DNA of 64,000 nucleotides from Pseudomonas sp. WJP1. Its GTDB lineage: Bacteria > Pseudomonadota > Gammaproteobacteria > Pseudomonadales > Pseudomonadaceae. The stretch covers positions 5,669,001 to 5,733,000 of the forward strand of contig NZ_CP110128.1 in assembly GCF_028471945.1 (NCBI RefSeq). Reading direction: 5' to 3'. Positions 17,350 to 27,396 of this stretch are shown piece by piece (within the stretch, counting starts at the first letter, position 1; the number at the start of each line of letters is the position of its first letter). Below the pieces are notes generated by a model that saw nothing but the letters and a program-made list of their open reading frames with translations, ran no database searches and had not been told where the DNA came from. The translations under genes and the position numbers were made by a program.

Positions 17350-18755
17350 CTCGTCGCCTCGTAGATAACGTCACCGATCCACTCGCCAAACCCGCTGCCT
17401 ACTGCTCCCCCCACCACGGCCCCTGTTGCTACCGCCACTGCGGTGCATACCGCGGTCCCCAAACCGCCATTGTTTGCCCCGAATGCAATGCAAAGCCTGC
17501 CAGTGGTCTTAACTGACAACGCTATGCCTGCGGCGGCACCTCCCATGATTCCGCCAGCAAAGCTGCCCGCCTCGGTGAATCTAACACGCTCGCAAGCTTC
17601 GGTATTTCCCGCCATACACACATCCTGCACCTTCATGGCAGATGCTCCTCCGCCAACGGCAGTACCCAGCCAACCGCCGTATTGAACGTATTTAGAAGCC
17701 TTCGCCACACCTTCAAGATGGGTGGCATGACCCGGTATTTGCCCCCCAGGACTGGCATTGGTCCAGTGGTGGACCAGGCTTTGGCTGGAAATACCCAACA
17801 TTTTTTTCAAGTTGATATGGTCAGGGAATCCAATGCCCTTGCGGGTCAGTGCCGTCATATGGCTGTTCAGTTGTGCGAGCAGACGCTGGCGCTCTGCAAA
17901 GAAGGCTGGCGAGCGCAGGTGCCCATCTCTTTGCAGCGTATTCTGTTGCAACGCTTCAATATCCCTCAAGGCATTGCCTACATTATCCAGGTTGTTCTTG
18001 AAGATACTCGCGCCAACGCCAATAGCGTTCGAGCCATAGGTCAGGAAGGCCTGGATGACATCACGGTGTTGCACCATGAAATCCGCTTCTTCAGGGCTAA
18101 GCGTTTCAATGATCTGGTTGGTCCTGGCCGCTACGTCCATGAGCAGGGCTTCTTCACGGGTGCACTGGTAGTTGTTGGGGTCGCTCAGCACGATCATCGA
18201 GCCGGCCTTGATGTCGCGCAGGTTGGGATTGAGCAGCTTGAATTTACCCATCACCGCCGGGTCACGCAGGGTGAATAAAGAAGCTTCGAGCTGTTCGCGG
18301 GTGGTGCTTTTGGGCACGATGTAGAAGCCTGGTTCTGGGGCTGCTGCACTGCCCAACGGCACTGGCTTGGGAGTGCTCGACGCAGACGCGACACCGGCTG
18401 AGCGTGGTGCCGGATTGTCGGCGAGAGGCGTGGTCGGTTGGGGCGCAGCCCTTGTGGTCTGGGGCGCAGCACTGCTACGCGACTCATACGTGGCGGTAAA
18501 CACCGAAGGGATCAACCTGGCTCTGCACGGGCAAGTGCTGAAGCTGTCCAGCGAGCCCGCCACGATCCTGCCATGACTGTTGATGTAGGAGACGCCTCCC
18601 ACGATGGTATAGGTTTCGTCGTTTTTGCCGCAGGAAACCCGGTCGCCTTCACGGGCATGGGCGATGCCAAACATCATGACGCGTGTGTCGGCCTCCAAAA
18701 CCTGGCCACCGCAAGTGGTCTTGTCACCCAGGCGAATGAAATGTCCTTGTGCCAT
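17346..18755 (-). CDS. PAAR-domain type VI secretion effector with glycine-zipper membrane tip
   Basis: 469 residues. 1-88: PAAR domain (GDKTTCGG, REGDRVSCGK, HGRIVAGSLDSFSTCPC) that caps the VgrG spike. 89-140: Pro/Ala/Ser linker. 142-192: LysM-like segment (FYIVPKSTTREQLEASLF, LNPNLRDIKAGSMIVLSDP). 195-335: helical. 340-469: Gly/Ala-rich hydrophobic tip with several GxxxG-like stretches (GGWLGTAVGGGAS, GGIMGGAAAGIAL, TGAVVGGAVGSGFGEW). A pore-forming action like that of Tse4-type effectors is inferred from the tip and membrane immunity partner. The start has AGGGAGATCAGCA before ATG. No other T6SS gene is in the window, so it is an orphan locus. Confidence 0.88.
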   Translation of the reverse strand: MAQGHFIRLGDKTTCGGQVLEADTRVMMFGIAHAREGDRVSCGKNDETYTIVGGVSYINSHGRIVAGSLDSFSTCPCRARLIPSVFTATYESRSSAAPQTTRAAPQPTTPLADNPAPRSAGVASASSTPKPVPLGSAAAPEPGFYIVPKSTTREQLEASLFTLRDPAVMGKFKLLNPNLRDIKAGSMIVLSDPNNYQCTREEALLMDVAARTNQIIETLSPEEADFMVQHRDVIQAFLTYGSNAIGVGASIFKNNLDNVGNALRDIEALQQNTLQRDGHLRSPAFFAERQRLLAQLNSHMTALTRKGIGFPDHINLKKMLGISSQSLVHHWTNASPGGQIPGHATHLEGVAKASKYVQYGGWLGTAVGGGASAMKVQDVCMAGNTEACERVRFTEAGSFAGGIMGGAAAGIALSVKTTGRLCIAFGANNGGLGTAVCTAVAVATGAVVGGAVGSGFGEWIGDVIYEATR

Positions 18756-19197
18756 TGCTGATCTCCCTCTCTACGGGCGCCCCAGTCATGGAAAGCGCGC
18801 CACTGTTAACGATCGATAAGCCGACTCGGGATGAGTGGCTTAACGCAAAGTACGTGGACAGAGAGGAAACTCAAGATGGCCGAGAAAATCAGGAAATGTC
18901 CCACAAGCCATGCAGAAAAAGGCGACAAAAATGGAGATAGAGAAAATATCCATTCGTGCTTGGTTCGTAAAAAACTCAAAAAAGGGACATTTAGAACGAA
19001 ACATCATTCGCCCCATCATCTCCTCGGCGGCAGGTCATGGTGGCTGATTCAGCATTTGTGTTGGACGGGCTGGCGCTATCGCCAGCAGGCTGGCTCCCAC
19101 AGGGGTTTTGTGGGGTGGCTGGGATTTGGGATTGGCCTTAAGTTTTCGGGGCTTTTTGGTATTTGGGCCGGGGAATGGCTTTCGGTTTAGAGCTTGC
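18756..19197. other. Effector promoter region and alkA 3' flank
   Basis: 442 bases without a convincing gene. It is A-rich near 18900-19000 (likely effector promoter, reading leftward) and carries one degenerate REP-like stretch, GGCGCTATCGCCAGCAGGCT then GGCTCCCACAGG, at about 19070-19101. Confidence 0.5.
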
Positions 19198-20061
19198 TCA
19201 ATCCGCACGACTCAGTGAGGTCCACAACAACTGCGCCGCATACCCCCGATACGGCCGCCACCCCTCAGCCCTCTCCAACAACTGCCGAGCCGTCACCGGC
19301 CCACCCTCCAATGCCGCCAACGCGTTGATCAACCCCACATCCCCATTCGGCAACCCATCCATTTCACGCATCTGCCGCAGGGCAATGTATTGCGCGGTCC
19401 AGTCACCAATGCCATACAACGCCAGCAACCGCGCCACGCCGCCCTGACGACCGGGTTCAAACAACAGGGGATCATCGAGCACCGCCTGGGCCACGCCCGA
19501 CAGCGTACGGCCTCGGCTTTTTGGCATTCCCAACGTCGCAAGGTCCGCCGCCGCCAACACCGCGGCCTCGGGAAACACATGGGTCAAGCCTCCGCGCGCC
19601 GGGGTCAAGGGCGTGCCGTATTGCGCCACCAGTTTCCCCGCCAGTTTGATCGCCGCGCCCACGGTAATCTGTTGCCCCAGTACTGCGCGGATCGCCAGTT
19701 CCAGACCGTCCCACGTCCCCGGCACGCGCAGCCCTGGGCGCTTTGCGATCAGCGGTGCCAGCAGAGGATCAACAGACAGGTGCTGATGAATGCTGATCAG
19801 GTCGGCATCCAGATCAAACATCCGCCGCAGCCTGGCGACGATCTCTGGCACTGCGTTGATATCTGGAAAGTCCAGGGTCAATTCCAGTGAGTCCGCCGTC
19901 GCCGGCGTGATCGACAGCGTGCCATGAACCCCGTTCAAGCCGATGCTGCGCGAGTAAACGTCATCGGCCACTTCTTCGATTCCGGCGATCGCCCGTGCCG
20001 ACAGGAACCCCAGCATCGCGGGCCAGTCGTAGGGCGGCTGGAACGCCAGCAGCAACCTCAC
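19198..20061 (-). CDS. alkA: DNA-3-methyladenine glycosylase II (AlkA-like)
   Basis: 287 residues. An AlkA N-terminal domain (1-105) precedes the HhH-GPD domain: LGQQITVGAAIKLAGKLV, the helix-hairpin-helix LLALYGIGDWTAQYIALR (212-229) and the catalytic aspartate region PNGDVGL (D241). It removes alkylated bases in the first step of base excision repair. The GTG start overlaps the stop of the upstream transporter by four bases (GTGA), so the two are coupled. It lacks the Ada methyltransferase part found in Ada-AlkA fusions. Confidence 0.88.
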   Translation of the reverse strand: MRLLLAFQPPYDWPAMLGFLSARAIAGIEEVADDVYSRSIGLNGVHGTLSITPATADSLELTLDFPDINAVPEIVARLRRMFDLDADLISIHQHLSVDPLLAPLIAKRPGLRVPGTWDGLELAIRAVLGQQITVGAAIKLAGKLVAQYGTPLTPARGGLTHVFPEAAVLAAADLATLGMPKSRGRTLSGVAQAVLDDPLLFEPGRQGGVARLLALYGIGDWTAQYIALRQMREMDGLPNGDVGLINALAALEGGPVTARQLLERAEGWRPYRGYAAQLLWTSLSRAD

Positions 20062-21485
20062 AGGCTGAGCAGTCCGCTGTACAGGGCGTACGCCGCCAAC
20101 CCGGCAGCGCTGATGACGCAGGTAAATATGCCCTTCTCGATGGTGGTGAACACCGGCTTGCCCTGTTCATGCCTGGCCTTGGCGAACAGGATCACGCCTG
20201 GGGCATAGAGCAGCGCCGAGAGCAGCAGGTACTTCACGCCACCGGCATACAGCAACCACACCGCATAGCTCAGGGCGATGCCGCCGATCAGCAGGTCCTT
20301 GGTGCGTTCGGCGGAGGCGTGCTCATAGGTTTCACCGCGTCCGCTCAACAACACTGCATAAGCTGCCGACCACAGGTAAGGCACGAGGATCATCGATGAA
20401 GCGAGGTAGATCAGGCTGGTGTAGGTGCCGGCGGAAAACAGCGTGATCAGCAAAAACAGCTGAATCATCACGTTGGTCATCCACAGCGCATTGACCGGCA
20501 CATGGTTGGCGTTTTCCTTGGTCAGGAACGCCGGCATGGTCTTGTCCCTGGCCGTGGCGAACAGGATTTCGGCACACAGCAGTGCCCAGGACAGCAAGGC
20601 ACCCAACAGTGAAATCCCCAGGCCGATACTGATCAGCAACGCGCCCCACGGGCCGACGATGTGCTCCAGCACCGATGCCAGCGACGGGTTCTGCAAGGTG
20701 GCCAGTTCCGGTTGGCTGAGGATCCCCAACGACAGCACGTTGACCAACACCAGCAGGGCCAGCACGCCGAGAAAGCCGATGACCGTGGCCCGGCCCACAT
20801 CCGACCGTTTCTCTGCCCGTGCCGAATAGACACTGGCGCCCTCGATGCCGATGAACACGAACACCGTGACCAGCATCATGTTGCGCACCTGGTCCATCAC
20901 GCTGCCGAAGCTCGGGTTGCTGTGCCCCCAGATGTCGCGGGTAAAAATGTCCGCTTTAAAAGCCACGGCGGCGATCACGATGAACATGATCAGCGGCACG
21001 ATCTTGGCGACCGTGGTCAGCAGGTTGATGAACGCGGCCTCCTTGATCCCGCGCATCACCACGAAATGCACCGTCCACAGCAGCACCGAGGCACAGGCGA
21101 TGGCGATCGGGGTGTTGCCTTCGCCGAACACCGGAAAGAAAAATCCCAGGGTGCTGAACAGCAGCACGAAGTAACCGACGTTGCCCAGCCACGCGCTGAT
21201 CCAGTAGCCCCAGGCCGACGAGAATCCCATGTAGTCGCCGAAGCCGGCCTTGGCGTAGGCGTACACCCCCGAGTCCAGTTCCGGCTTGCGGTTGGCCAGG
21301 GTCTGGAACACGAAGGCCAGGGTCAGCATGCCGACAGCGGTGATGGACCAGCCAATCAGGATCGCCCCTGCATCGGCCTTGGCCGCCATGTTCTGCGGCA
21401 GGGAAAAGATCCCGCCGCCAATCATCGACCCCACCACCAGGGCGATCAGTGCGCTCAGGCGAAGCTTTTGCGTCGATTGCGACAT
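20058..21485 (-). CDS. ArcD-like basic amino acid antiporter (paralog of ArcD)
   Basis: 475 residues, an APC-superfamily antiporter with about 12-13 membrane helices. It is the same length as the ArcD encoded divergently at 21929 and most residues match, e.g. LIALVVGSMIGGGIFSLPQN. Differences cluster in loops and at the termini. It likely exchanges arginine for ornithine or a related basic amino acid. I chose ATG at 21485 (MSQSTQKLRLSALIAL) because GGAGA precedes it; an in-frame 16-residue extension lacks support. Translationally coupled to alkA. Confidence 0.9.
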   Translation of the reverse strand: MSQSTQKLRLSALIALVVGSMIGGGIFSLPQNMAAKADAGAILIGWSITAVGMLTLAFVFQTLANRKPELDSGVYAYAKAGFGDYMGFSSAWGYWISAWLGNVGYFVLLFSTLGFFFPVFGEGNTPIAIACASVLLWTVHFVVMRGIKEAAFINLLTTVAKIVPLIMFIVIAAVAFKADIFTRDIWGHSNPSFGSVMDQVRNMMLVTVFVFIGIEGASVYSARAEKRSDVGRATVIGFLGVLALLVLVNVLSLGILSQPELATLQNPSLASVLEHIVGPWGALLISIGLGISLLGALLSWALLCAEILFATARDKTMPAFLTKENANHVPVNALWMTNVMIQLFLLITLFSAGTYTSLIYLASSMILVPYLWSAAYAVLLSGRGETYEHASAERTKDLLIGGIALSYAVWLLYAGGVKYLLLSALLYAPGVILFAKARHEQGKPVFTTIEKGIFTCVISAAGLAAYALYSGLLSL

Positions 21486-21928
21486 GGCGGCGTCTCCAGT
21501 TTCCAAGGGCGGCAGTCGCCACGAGAACGTCACTAAATCTGTGGTAACTAAATGGATGAAGCGTAATGACGTTTATTGGATAACGCCAACAAACATCCCT
21601 TTAACGGCGAGATATGACCGAATAGGCGTCGATATATTTTTTCGCTTTATATATGTTTTTTGATAGGCAAATTCTGTTCTTAAAAGCCATCCACAAAATT
21701 TGCGGATTGGCAAAAAAGGACTAGCTTCATAAGTCGCAAGGAATGCGAAAAAGATTCAACAAAAATTCAACGAAGCCTCTGGGACAAGCATTACAGGCAG
21801 TAGCTTTGTACGAGCAACTCTTTCAGTTATTAACAATGGAATGTAGACCCGCACTGATCTAAGTCAGTCGACTGAATGGCTGGCGGACTTAGTCTGTTGC
21901 CTCTCTTCTCCTGCAATGGAGTCATGCA
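21486..21928. other. Divergent intergenic region between the two arcD genes
   Basis: 443 bases, A/T-rich for this genome, with promoters for both directions. An ANR-like site sits at 21854-21867. The part at 21600-21660 (CGATATATTTTTTCGCTTTA, then TATATG) could hold the leftward promoter. Confidence 0.55.
21854..21867 (+). promoter_or_regulatory. ANR (FNR-type) box of the arcDABC operon
   Basis: CTGATCTAAGTCAG matches TTGATN4ATCAA at 7 of 10 positions. Its centre is about 41 bases before a start point expected near 21902, with a weak -10 (TTAGTC) at about 21889. That is class II geometry and fits the known oxygen-limitation control of arcDABC by ANR. Confidence 0.6.
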
Positions 21929-23356
21929 ATGTCTGAAGCTCCCGGAAAACTGAAACTCGGCGCGCTGGTTGCCCTAGTCGTCGGTTCGATGATTGGTGGC
22001 GGCATCTTTTCCCTGCCGCAGAACATGGCGGCCAGTGCGGACGTCGGCGCCATTCTGATTGGCTGGGCGATCACCGCTGTCGGTATGCTCACCCTCGCCT
22101 TTGTGTTCCAGACCCTGGCCAACCGCAAGCCTGACCTGGACGGCGGGGTGTACGCCTACGCCAAGGCCGGCTTCGGCGACTACATGGGTTTCTCTTCGGC
22201 CTGGGGCTACTGGATCAGTGCCTGGCTGGGCAACGTCGGCTACTTCGTGCTGTTGTTCAGCACCTTGGGCTACTTCTTCCCGGTGTTTGGCGAGGGCAAT
22301 ACCGTGGCCGCCGTGATCGGCGCGTCCGTGTTGCTGTGGGCCGTGCACTTGCTGGTGTTGCGTGGGATCAAGGAAGCGGCGTTCATCAACCTGGTGACCA
22401 CGGTCGCCAAGATCGTACCGCTGATACTGTTCGTACTGATCGCGATTTTCGCCTTCAAGCTGGAGATCTTCACCGCCGACATCTGGGGCATGAAAAACCC
22501 GGACCTGGGCAGCGTGATGAACCAGGTGCGCAACATGATGCTGGTCACCGTGTGGGTGTTCATCGGCATCGAAGGCGCGAGCATTTTCTCGGCCCGTGCG
22601 GAAAAACGCAGTGACGTGGGTAAAGCCACGGTGATCGGTTTCATCACCGTGCTGCTCATTCTGGTGCTGGTGAACGTGCTGTCGCTGGGCATCCTGACCC
22701 AACCGGAACTGGCCAAGTTGCAGAACCCGTCGATGGCCGCCGTGCTCGAACACGTGGTGGGCCAGTGGGGGGCGGTGCTGATCAGCGTCGGCCTGATCAT
22801 CTCGCTGCTCGGAGCCCTTCTGTCCTGGGTGCTGCTGTGCGCGGAGATCATGTTCGCCGCCGCCAAGGACCACACCATGCCGGCGTTCCTGCGCAAGGAA
22901 AACGCCAACCAGGTACCGGTCAACGCGCTGTGGCTGACCAATGCCATGGTGCAGATATTCCTGGTCATCACGCTGTTTTCGGCCAGCACCTACCTGTCGC
23001 TGATCTACCTCGCCACCTCGATGATCCTGGTGCCGTACCTGTGGTCGGCGGCGTACGCCTTGCTGCTGGCCGTGCGTGGCGAAACCTACGAAGGCGCGGC
23101 GGGCGAACGCCAGAAGGATCTGCTGATTGGCGCCGTGGCGCTGATCTACGCGGTCTGGCTGCTGTACGCCGGCGGCATCAAATACCTGCTGCTCTCGGCC
23201 CTGCTCTATGCCCCCGGCGCGATCCTGTTCGCCAAGGCCAAGCTGGAACTGAAGAAACCGGTTTTCACCAACGTCGAGAAGCTGATTTTCGCCCTGGTGG
23301 TCGTCGGCGCCCTGGTGGCGGCCTACGGTCTCTATGACGGCTTCCTGACCCTGTAA
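21929..23356 (+). CDS. arcD: ArcD, arginine:ornithine antiporter
   Basis: 475 residues, APC superfamily. It begins MSEAPGKLKLGALVALVVGS and has the conserved SMIGGGIFSLPQ helix-1 motif. It imports arginine in exchange for ornithine made by ArcB, so the arginine deiminase pathway runs without an energy cost for uptake. First gene of arcDABC; ATGGAGTC lies upstream as ribosome site, 33 bases separate it from arcA. Confidence 0.95.
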   Translation: MSEAPGKLKLGALVALVVGSMIGGGIFSLPQNMAASADVGAILIGWAITAVGMLTLAFVFQTLANRKPDLDGGVYAYAKAGFGDYMGFSSAWGYWISAWLGNVGYFVLLFSTLGYFFPVFGEGNTVAAVIGASVLLWAVHLLVLRGIKEAAFINLVTTVAKIVPLILFVLIAIFAFKLEIFTADIWGMKNPDLGSVMNQVRNMMLVTVWVFIGIEGASIFSARAEKRSDVGKATVIGFITVLLILVLVNVLSLGILTQPELAKLQNPSMAAVLEHVVGQWGAVLISVGLIISLLGALLSWVLLCAEIMFAAAKDHTMPAFLRKENANQVPVNALWLTNAMVQIFLVITLFSASTYLSLIYLATSMILVPYLWSAAYALLLAVRGETYEGAAGERQKDLLIGAVALIYAVWLLYAGGIKYLLLSALLYAPGAILFAKAKLELKKPVFTNVEKLIFALVVVGALVAAYGLYDGFLTL

Positions 23357-23389
23357 CACGACTGTTTTGCCATCTGGAGGTTCACTGAA

Positions 23390-24646
23390 ATGACCACGGA
23401 AAAAGTTAAGTACGGCGTCCATTCCGAAGCCGGCAAACTGCGCAAGGTGATGGTTTGCTCCCCAGGACTTGCCCATCAGCGGCTGACCCCGAACAACTGC
23501 GACGAACTGCTGTTCGATGATGTGCTGTGGGTGGCCCAGGCCAAGCGCGACCATTTCGATTTCGTCACCAAGATGCGTGAACGCGGGATCGACGTGCTGG
23601 AGATGCATAACCTGCTGACCGACATCGTCGCCATCCCCGAAGCACTCGACTGGATTCTTACGCGCAAGATCACGCCCGATACCGTCGGGGTAGGCCTGAT
23701 CAAGGAAGTGGACTCCTGGCTGCGCAGCCTCGAGCCTCGCCAGATCGCCGAGTTCCTGATTGGCGGCGTCTCAGGTGATGACCTGCCGGACGCGTTCGGT
23801 GGCAAGGCCATCCAGATGTTCCGCGACTTCCTCGGCAGCTCCAGTTTCCTGTTGCCGCCCCTGCCCAACACGCAGTTCACCCGCGATACCACCTGCTGGA
23901 TCTACGGCGGTGTGACCCTCAACCCCATGTACTGGCCAGCACGGCGGCAGGAAACCCTGCTGACCACTGCCATCTACAAATTCCACCCGCAATTCACCGG
24001 CGCCGACTTCCAGATCTGGTACGGCGACCCGGACAAGGATCACGGCGCTTCGACCCTCGAAGGTGGCGACGTGATGCCGATTGGCAACGGCGTGGTCCTG
24101 ATCGGCATGGGCGAACGCTCGTCACGCCAGGCCATCGGCCAACTGGCGATCAACCTGTTCAAGAACAAGGCCGTGGAGAAAGTGGTCGTTGCCGGCCTGC
24201 CCAAGTCCCGAGCGGCGATGCACCTGGACACCGTGTTCAGTTTCTGCGACCGCGACCTGGTGACGATTTTCCCGGAAGTGGTGAACCAGATCGTCGCCTT
24301 CACCCTGACCCCGGACGAGAGCAAACCGGGTGGCATTGACATCCGTCGGGAGAAAACCAACTTCCTCGATACCGTGGCCGCCGCCCTGAACCTCAAGGCC
24401 CTGCGCGTGGTACAGACCGGCGGCAACAGCTTCGCCGCCGAACGCGAGCAATGGGACGACGGCAACAACGTGGTCGCCGTGGAGCCCGGCGTGGTCATCG
24501 GCTACGACCGCAACACCTACACCAACACGCTGCTGCGCAAGGCCGGTGTGGAAGTCATCACCATCAGCGCCGGCGAACTCGGACGCGGTCGCGGCGGCGG
24601 CCACTGCATGACCTGCCCGATCATCCGCGACCCGATCGACTACTAA
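23390..24646 (+). CDS. arcA: Arginine deiminase
   Basis: 418 residues, full length. It hydrolyses arginine to citrulline and ammonia. The catalytic cysteine is C406 in [10 protein letters not shown]; other guanidino-modifying-enzyme motifs are [18 protein letters not shown] and the His of [10 protein letters not shown]. The ribosome site TGGAGG lies 10 bases before ATG. Confidence 0.98.
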   Translation: MTTEKVKYGVHSEAGKLRKVMVCSPGLAHQRLTPNNCDELLFDDVLWVAQAKRDHFDFVTKMRERGIDVLEMHNLLTDIVAIPEALDWILTRKITPDTVGVGLIKEVDSWLRSLEPRQIAEFLIGGVSGDDLPDAFGGKAIQMFRDFLGSSSFLLPPLPNTQFTRDTTCWIYGGVTLNPMYWPARRQETLLTTAIYKFHPQFTGADFQIWYGDPDKDHGASTLEGGDVMPIGNGVVLIGMGERSSRQAIGQLAINLFKNKAVEKVVVAGLPKSRAAMHLDTVFSFCDRDLVTIFPEVVNQIVAFTLTPDESKPGGIDIRREKTNFLDTVAAALNLKALRVVQTGGNSFAAEREQWDDGNNVVAVEPGVVIGYDRNTYTNTLLRKAGVEVITISAGELGRGRGGGHCMTCPIIRDPIDY

Positions 24647-24715
24647 CCTTACAGCCTTGGCCCGCGCCGACCGAGCGCGGGCCAACGGGATAACCGACAC
24701 CTTAGGAGATCCAAA

Positions 24716-25726
24716 ATGGCGTTCAATATCCATAACCGCAATCTGCTGAGCCTGGAACACCACACCCCTCGCGAATTGCGCTACCTGCTCGACCTGTCCC
24801 GCGACCTGAAACGGGCCAAATATACCGGCACCGAACAGCAACACCTCAAGGGCAACAACATCGCGCTGATCTTCGAAAAAACCTCGACCCGCACCCGCTG
24901 TGCGTTCGAAGTCGCCGCCTATGACCAGGGTGCCAACGTCACTTACATCGACCCGAACTCCTCGCAGATCGGCCACAAGGAAAGCATGAAGGACACCGCC
25001 CGCGTGCTCGGGCGCATGTACGACGCCATCGAGTACCGTGGCTTCAAACAGGAAATCGTCGAGGAGCTGGCCAAGTTTGCCGGCGTGCCGGTGTTCAACG
25101 GCCTGACCGATGAATATCACCCGACGCAAATGATCGCCGACGTGCTGACCATGCGTGAACACGCCGACAAACCGATCCACGAGATCAGCTACGCGTACCT
25201 TGGGGATGCGCGTAACAACATGGGCAACTCCTTGCTACTGATCGGCGCCAAGCTGGGCATGGATGTGCGCATCTGCGCGCCGAAAGCGCTGTGGCCGGCG
25301 GATGACCTGGTGGCCCGCTGCAAAAAATACGGTGAAGAAAGCGGTGCACGCATCACCCTCACCGAAGACCCGAAAGCGGCGGTCAAGGGCGTGGACTTCA
25401 TCCACACCGACGTCTGGGTTTCCATGGGCGAGCCGGTAGAAGCCTGGGCCGAACGTATCCAGCAACTGCTGCCGTACCAGGTGAATGCCGAACTGATGAA
25501 AGCCAGCGGCAACCCACGCACCAAGTTCATGCACTGCCTGCCGGCCTTCCACAACAGCGACACCAAGGTCGGCAAACAGATTGCCGAACAGTACCCGCAC
25601 CTGAAGAACGGCATCGAAGTGACCGATGACGTGTTCGAGTCGCCGGCCTGCATCGCCTTCGAGCAAGCGGAGAATCGCATGCACACGATCAAGGCGATTC
25701 TGGTGTCGACGCTGGCTGATCTCTAA
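24716..25726 (+). CDS. arcB: Catabolic ornithine carbamoyltransferase
   Basis: 336 residues. It phosphorolyses citrulline to ornithine and carbamoyl phosphate. Carbamoyl-phosphate motif STRTRCAFE, ornithine motif MHCLPAFH and the [12 protein letters not shown] helix are present. TAGGAGATCCAAA precedes the ATG. A REP pair separates it from arcC. Confidence 0.97.
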   Translation: MAFNIHNRNLLSLEHHTPRELRYLLDLSRDLKRAKYTGTEQQHLKGNNIALIFEKTSTRTRCAFEVAAYDQGANVTYIDPNSSQIGHKESMKDTARVLGRMYDAIEYRGFKQEIVEELAKFAGVPVFNGLTDEYHPTQMIADVLTMREHADKPIHEISYAYLGDARNNMGNSLLLIGAKLGMDVRICAPKALWPADDLVARCKKYGEESGARITLTEDPKAAVKGVDFIHTDVWVSMGEPVEAWAERIQQLLPYQVNAELMKASGNPRTKFMHCLPAFHNSDTKVGKQIAEQYPHLKNGIEVTDDVFESPACIAFEQAENRMHTIKAILVSTLADL

Positions 25727-25742
25727 GACCCGCACCGGTCGA

Positions 25743-25832
25743 TGTAGGAGTGAGCCTGCTCGCGATAGCGCCATTTCAGTCGACATTTTTGTCGTCTGTT
25801 GCACTGCAATCGCGAGCAGGCTCACTCCTACA
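25743..25832. repeat. REP pair (REPIN) between arcB and arcC
   Basis: TGTAGGAGTGAGCCTGCTCG and its inverse copy (ending 25832) flank about 40 bases. It could stabilise the upstream arcDAB message. Confidence 0.9.
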
Positions 25833-25878
25833 AAAGACCGGGTTGCTTGTGACTACTCTGTTTAGAAGGACATGCACC

Positions 25879-26808
25879 ATGCGTATCGTCGTTGCTCTGG
25901 GCGGTAACGCCCTGCTCCGCCGGGGTGAACCCATGACCGCGGACAACCAGCGCGCCAATATCCGGATCGCCACCGAGCAGATCGCCAAGATCCATCCCGG
26001 CAACCAACTGGTCATCGCCCACGGCAATGGCCCGCAAGTCGGCCTGCTATCGCTGCAAGCGGCGGCGTACACCTCGGTGTCGCCGTACCCGCTGGACGTC
26101 CTCGGCGCCGAAACCGAAGGCATGATCGGCTACATCATCGAACAGGAACTGGGCAACCTGCTGGACTTCGAGGTGCCTTTCGCCACCTTGCTGACCCAGG
26201 TCGAAGTCGATGCCAACGACCCGGCCTTCAAGAACCCCACCAAACCCATCGGCCCGGTGTACACCAAGGCCGAGGCGGAAAAACTCGCGGCCGAAAAAGG
26301 CTGGGCCATTGCCCCCGATGGCGACAAATACCGCCGCGTGGTCGCCAGCCCCAAACCCAAGCGCATCTTCGAAATCCGCCCGATCAAATGGCTGCTGGAA
26401 AAAAGCAGCATCGTGATCTGCGCCGGTGGTGGCGGCATCCCGACCATGTACACCTCGCCCGGCAAACTGGAAGGCGTCGAAGCGGTCATCGACAAAGACC
26501 TGTGCTCGGCGCTGCTGGCCGAACAGCTGGAAGCGGACCTGCTGGTGATCGCCACCGACGTCAATGCCGCCTTTATCGACTTCGGCAAACCGACCCAGAA
26601 AAGCATTGCCCAGGCGCACCCCGACGAAATGGAAAAACTCGGCTTCGCCGCCGGCTCCATGGGACCGAAGGTGCAGGCAGCCTGCGAATTCGCGCGCCAT
26701 ACTGGAAAGGTCGCGGTGATCGGCTCTCTGGCGGACATCGAGGCGATCGTCCAGGGCAAGGCTGGCACGCGCATCAGCACGGCGACACCTGGCATTACTT
26801 ACTTGTAA
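25879..26808 (+). CDS. arcC: Carbamate kinase
   Basis: 309 residues. It transfers phosphate from carbamoyl phosphate to ADP, the ATP-yielding step of the arginine deiminase pathway. N-terminal [27 protein letters not shown], and [11 protein letters not shown] are family signatures. Start at 25879 is supported by AGAAGGA 9 bases upstream; an in-frame extension through the REP pair is not credible. Confidence 0.97.
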   Translation: MRIVVALGGNALLRRGEPMTADNQRANIRIATEQIAKIHPGNQLVIAHGNGPQVGLLSLQAAAYTSVSPYPLDVLGAETEGMIGYIIEQELGNLLDFEVPFATLLTQVEVDANDPAFKNPTKPIGPVYTKAEAEKLAAEKGWAIAPDGDKYRRVVASPKPKRIFEIRPIKWLLEKSSIVICAGGGGIPTMYTSPGKLEGVEAVIDKDLCSALLAEQLEADLLVIATDVNAAFIDFGKPTQKSIAQAHPDEMEKLGFAAGSMGPKVQAACEFARHTGKVAVIGSLADIEAIVQGKAGTRISTATPGITYL

Positions 26809-26820
26809 GGAGAGAAGTCC

Positions 26821-27183
26821 ATGGCACAGTTTGAGCCAGGTCACTTGCACATCGAGCGTCATGCGCTGACACCGGATGATGTCAGCTACAACGTGAAGCT
26901 CGACTATGCAGTCAGCAAGAATGACAAAGGTGAAAAAGGCATCCAGTTCACCATGCATGGCAGCATTCAGGGCAAGGACATGTCAGAGACCTTCTTCCTG
27001 CCCAAGGAGGAGGCCTACAACTTCGCCAGGGATGTGACGAGAATTGCCGAGAAGTACGGAATTCCGAAAACACACAGCCAGATCGGCTCGATCCACAAGC
27101 ATTACGATTTGATGTTCGAAGACATCCGGGAGCAGCTGAATATGAAGTCCGGCGACCCGGTGAACCCCGAACACTTCGAGTAA
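26821..27183 (+). CDS. DUF5064-family hypothetical protein
   Basis: 120 residues, soluble, beginning MAQFEPGHLHIERHALTPDD. It resembles the Pseudomonas-restricted DUF5064 family; no catalytic motif is visible. It follows arcC by 12 bases behind AAGGAGAGAAGTCC, so it is probably the last gene of the arc operon. Confidence 0.8.
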   Translation: MAQFEPGHLHIERHALTPDDVSYNVKLDYAVSKNDKGEKGIQFTMHGSIQGKDMSETFFLPKEEAYNFARDVTRIAEKYGIPKTHSQIGSIHKHYDLMFEDIREQLNMKSGDPVNPEHFE

Positions 27184-27195
27184 CCCCCTCACCAA

Positions 27196-27297
27196 CTGTA
27201 GGAGCGAGCCTGCTCGCGATGAACCCGAGAACGCCGTGGGGAGCCAGACTTCCCGCGTTATCGTTAACGACCATCGCGAGCAGGCTCGCTCCTACAG
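27196..27297. repeat. REP pair (REPIN) after the arc operon
   Basis: CTGTAGGAGCGAGCCTGCTC at the left and its inverse at 27272-27297, about 50 bases apart. Confidence 0.9.
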
Positions 27298-27396
27298 GGG
27301 GTTGTCGTTGTCCACAAATCCCGCACCAGATTTCACCATTAGCCCGCCCCAAGGCATACTTGCCACCCTCCGCACGCCAGAACCCAAAACCGCACC

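Noticed and set aside
18831..19190. 119-codon frame on the plus strand beside the effector promoter
   Set aside because: Composition is not protein-like, and its end runs through a REP-like repeat.
21974..23608. Open frame of 544 codons on the minus strand
   Set aside because: Antisense shadow of arcD; His/Gln-rich with no family motifs.
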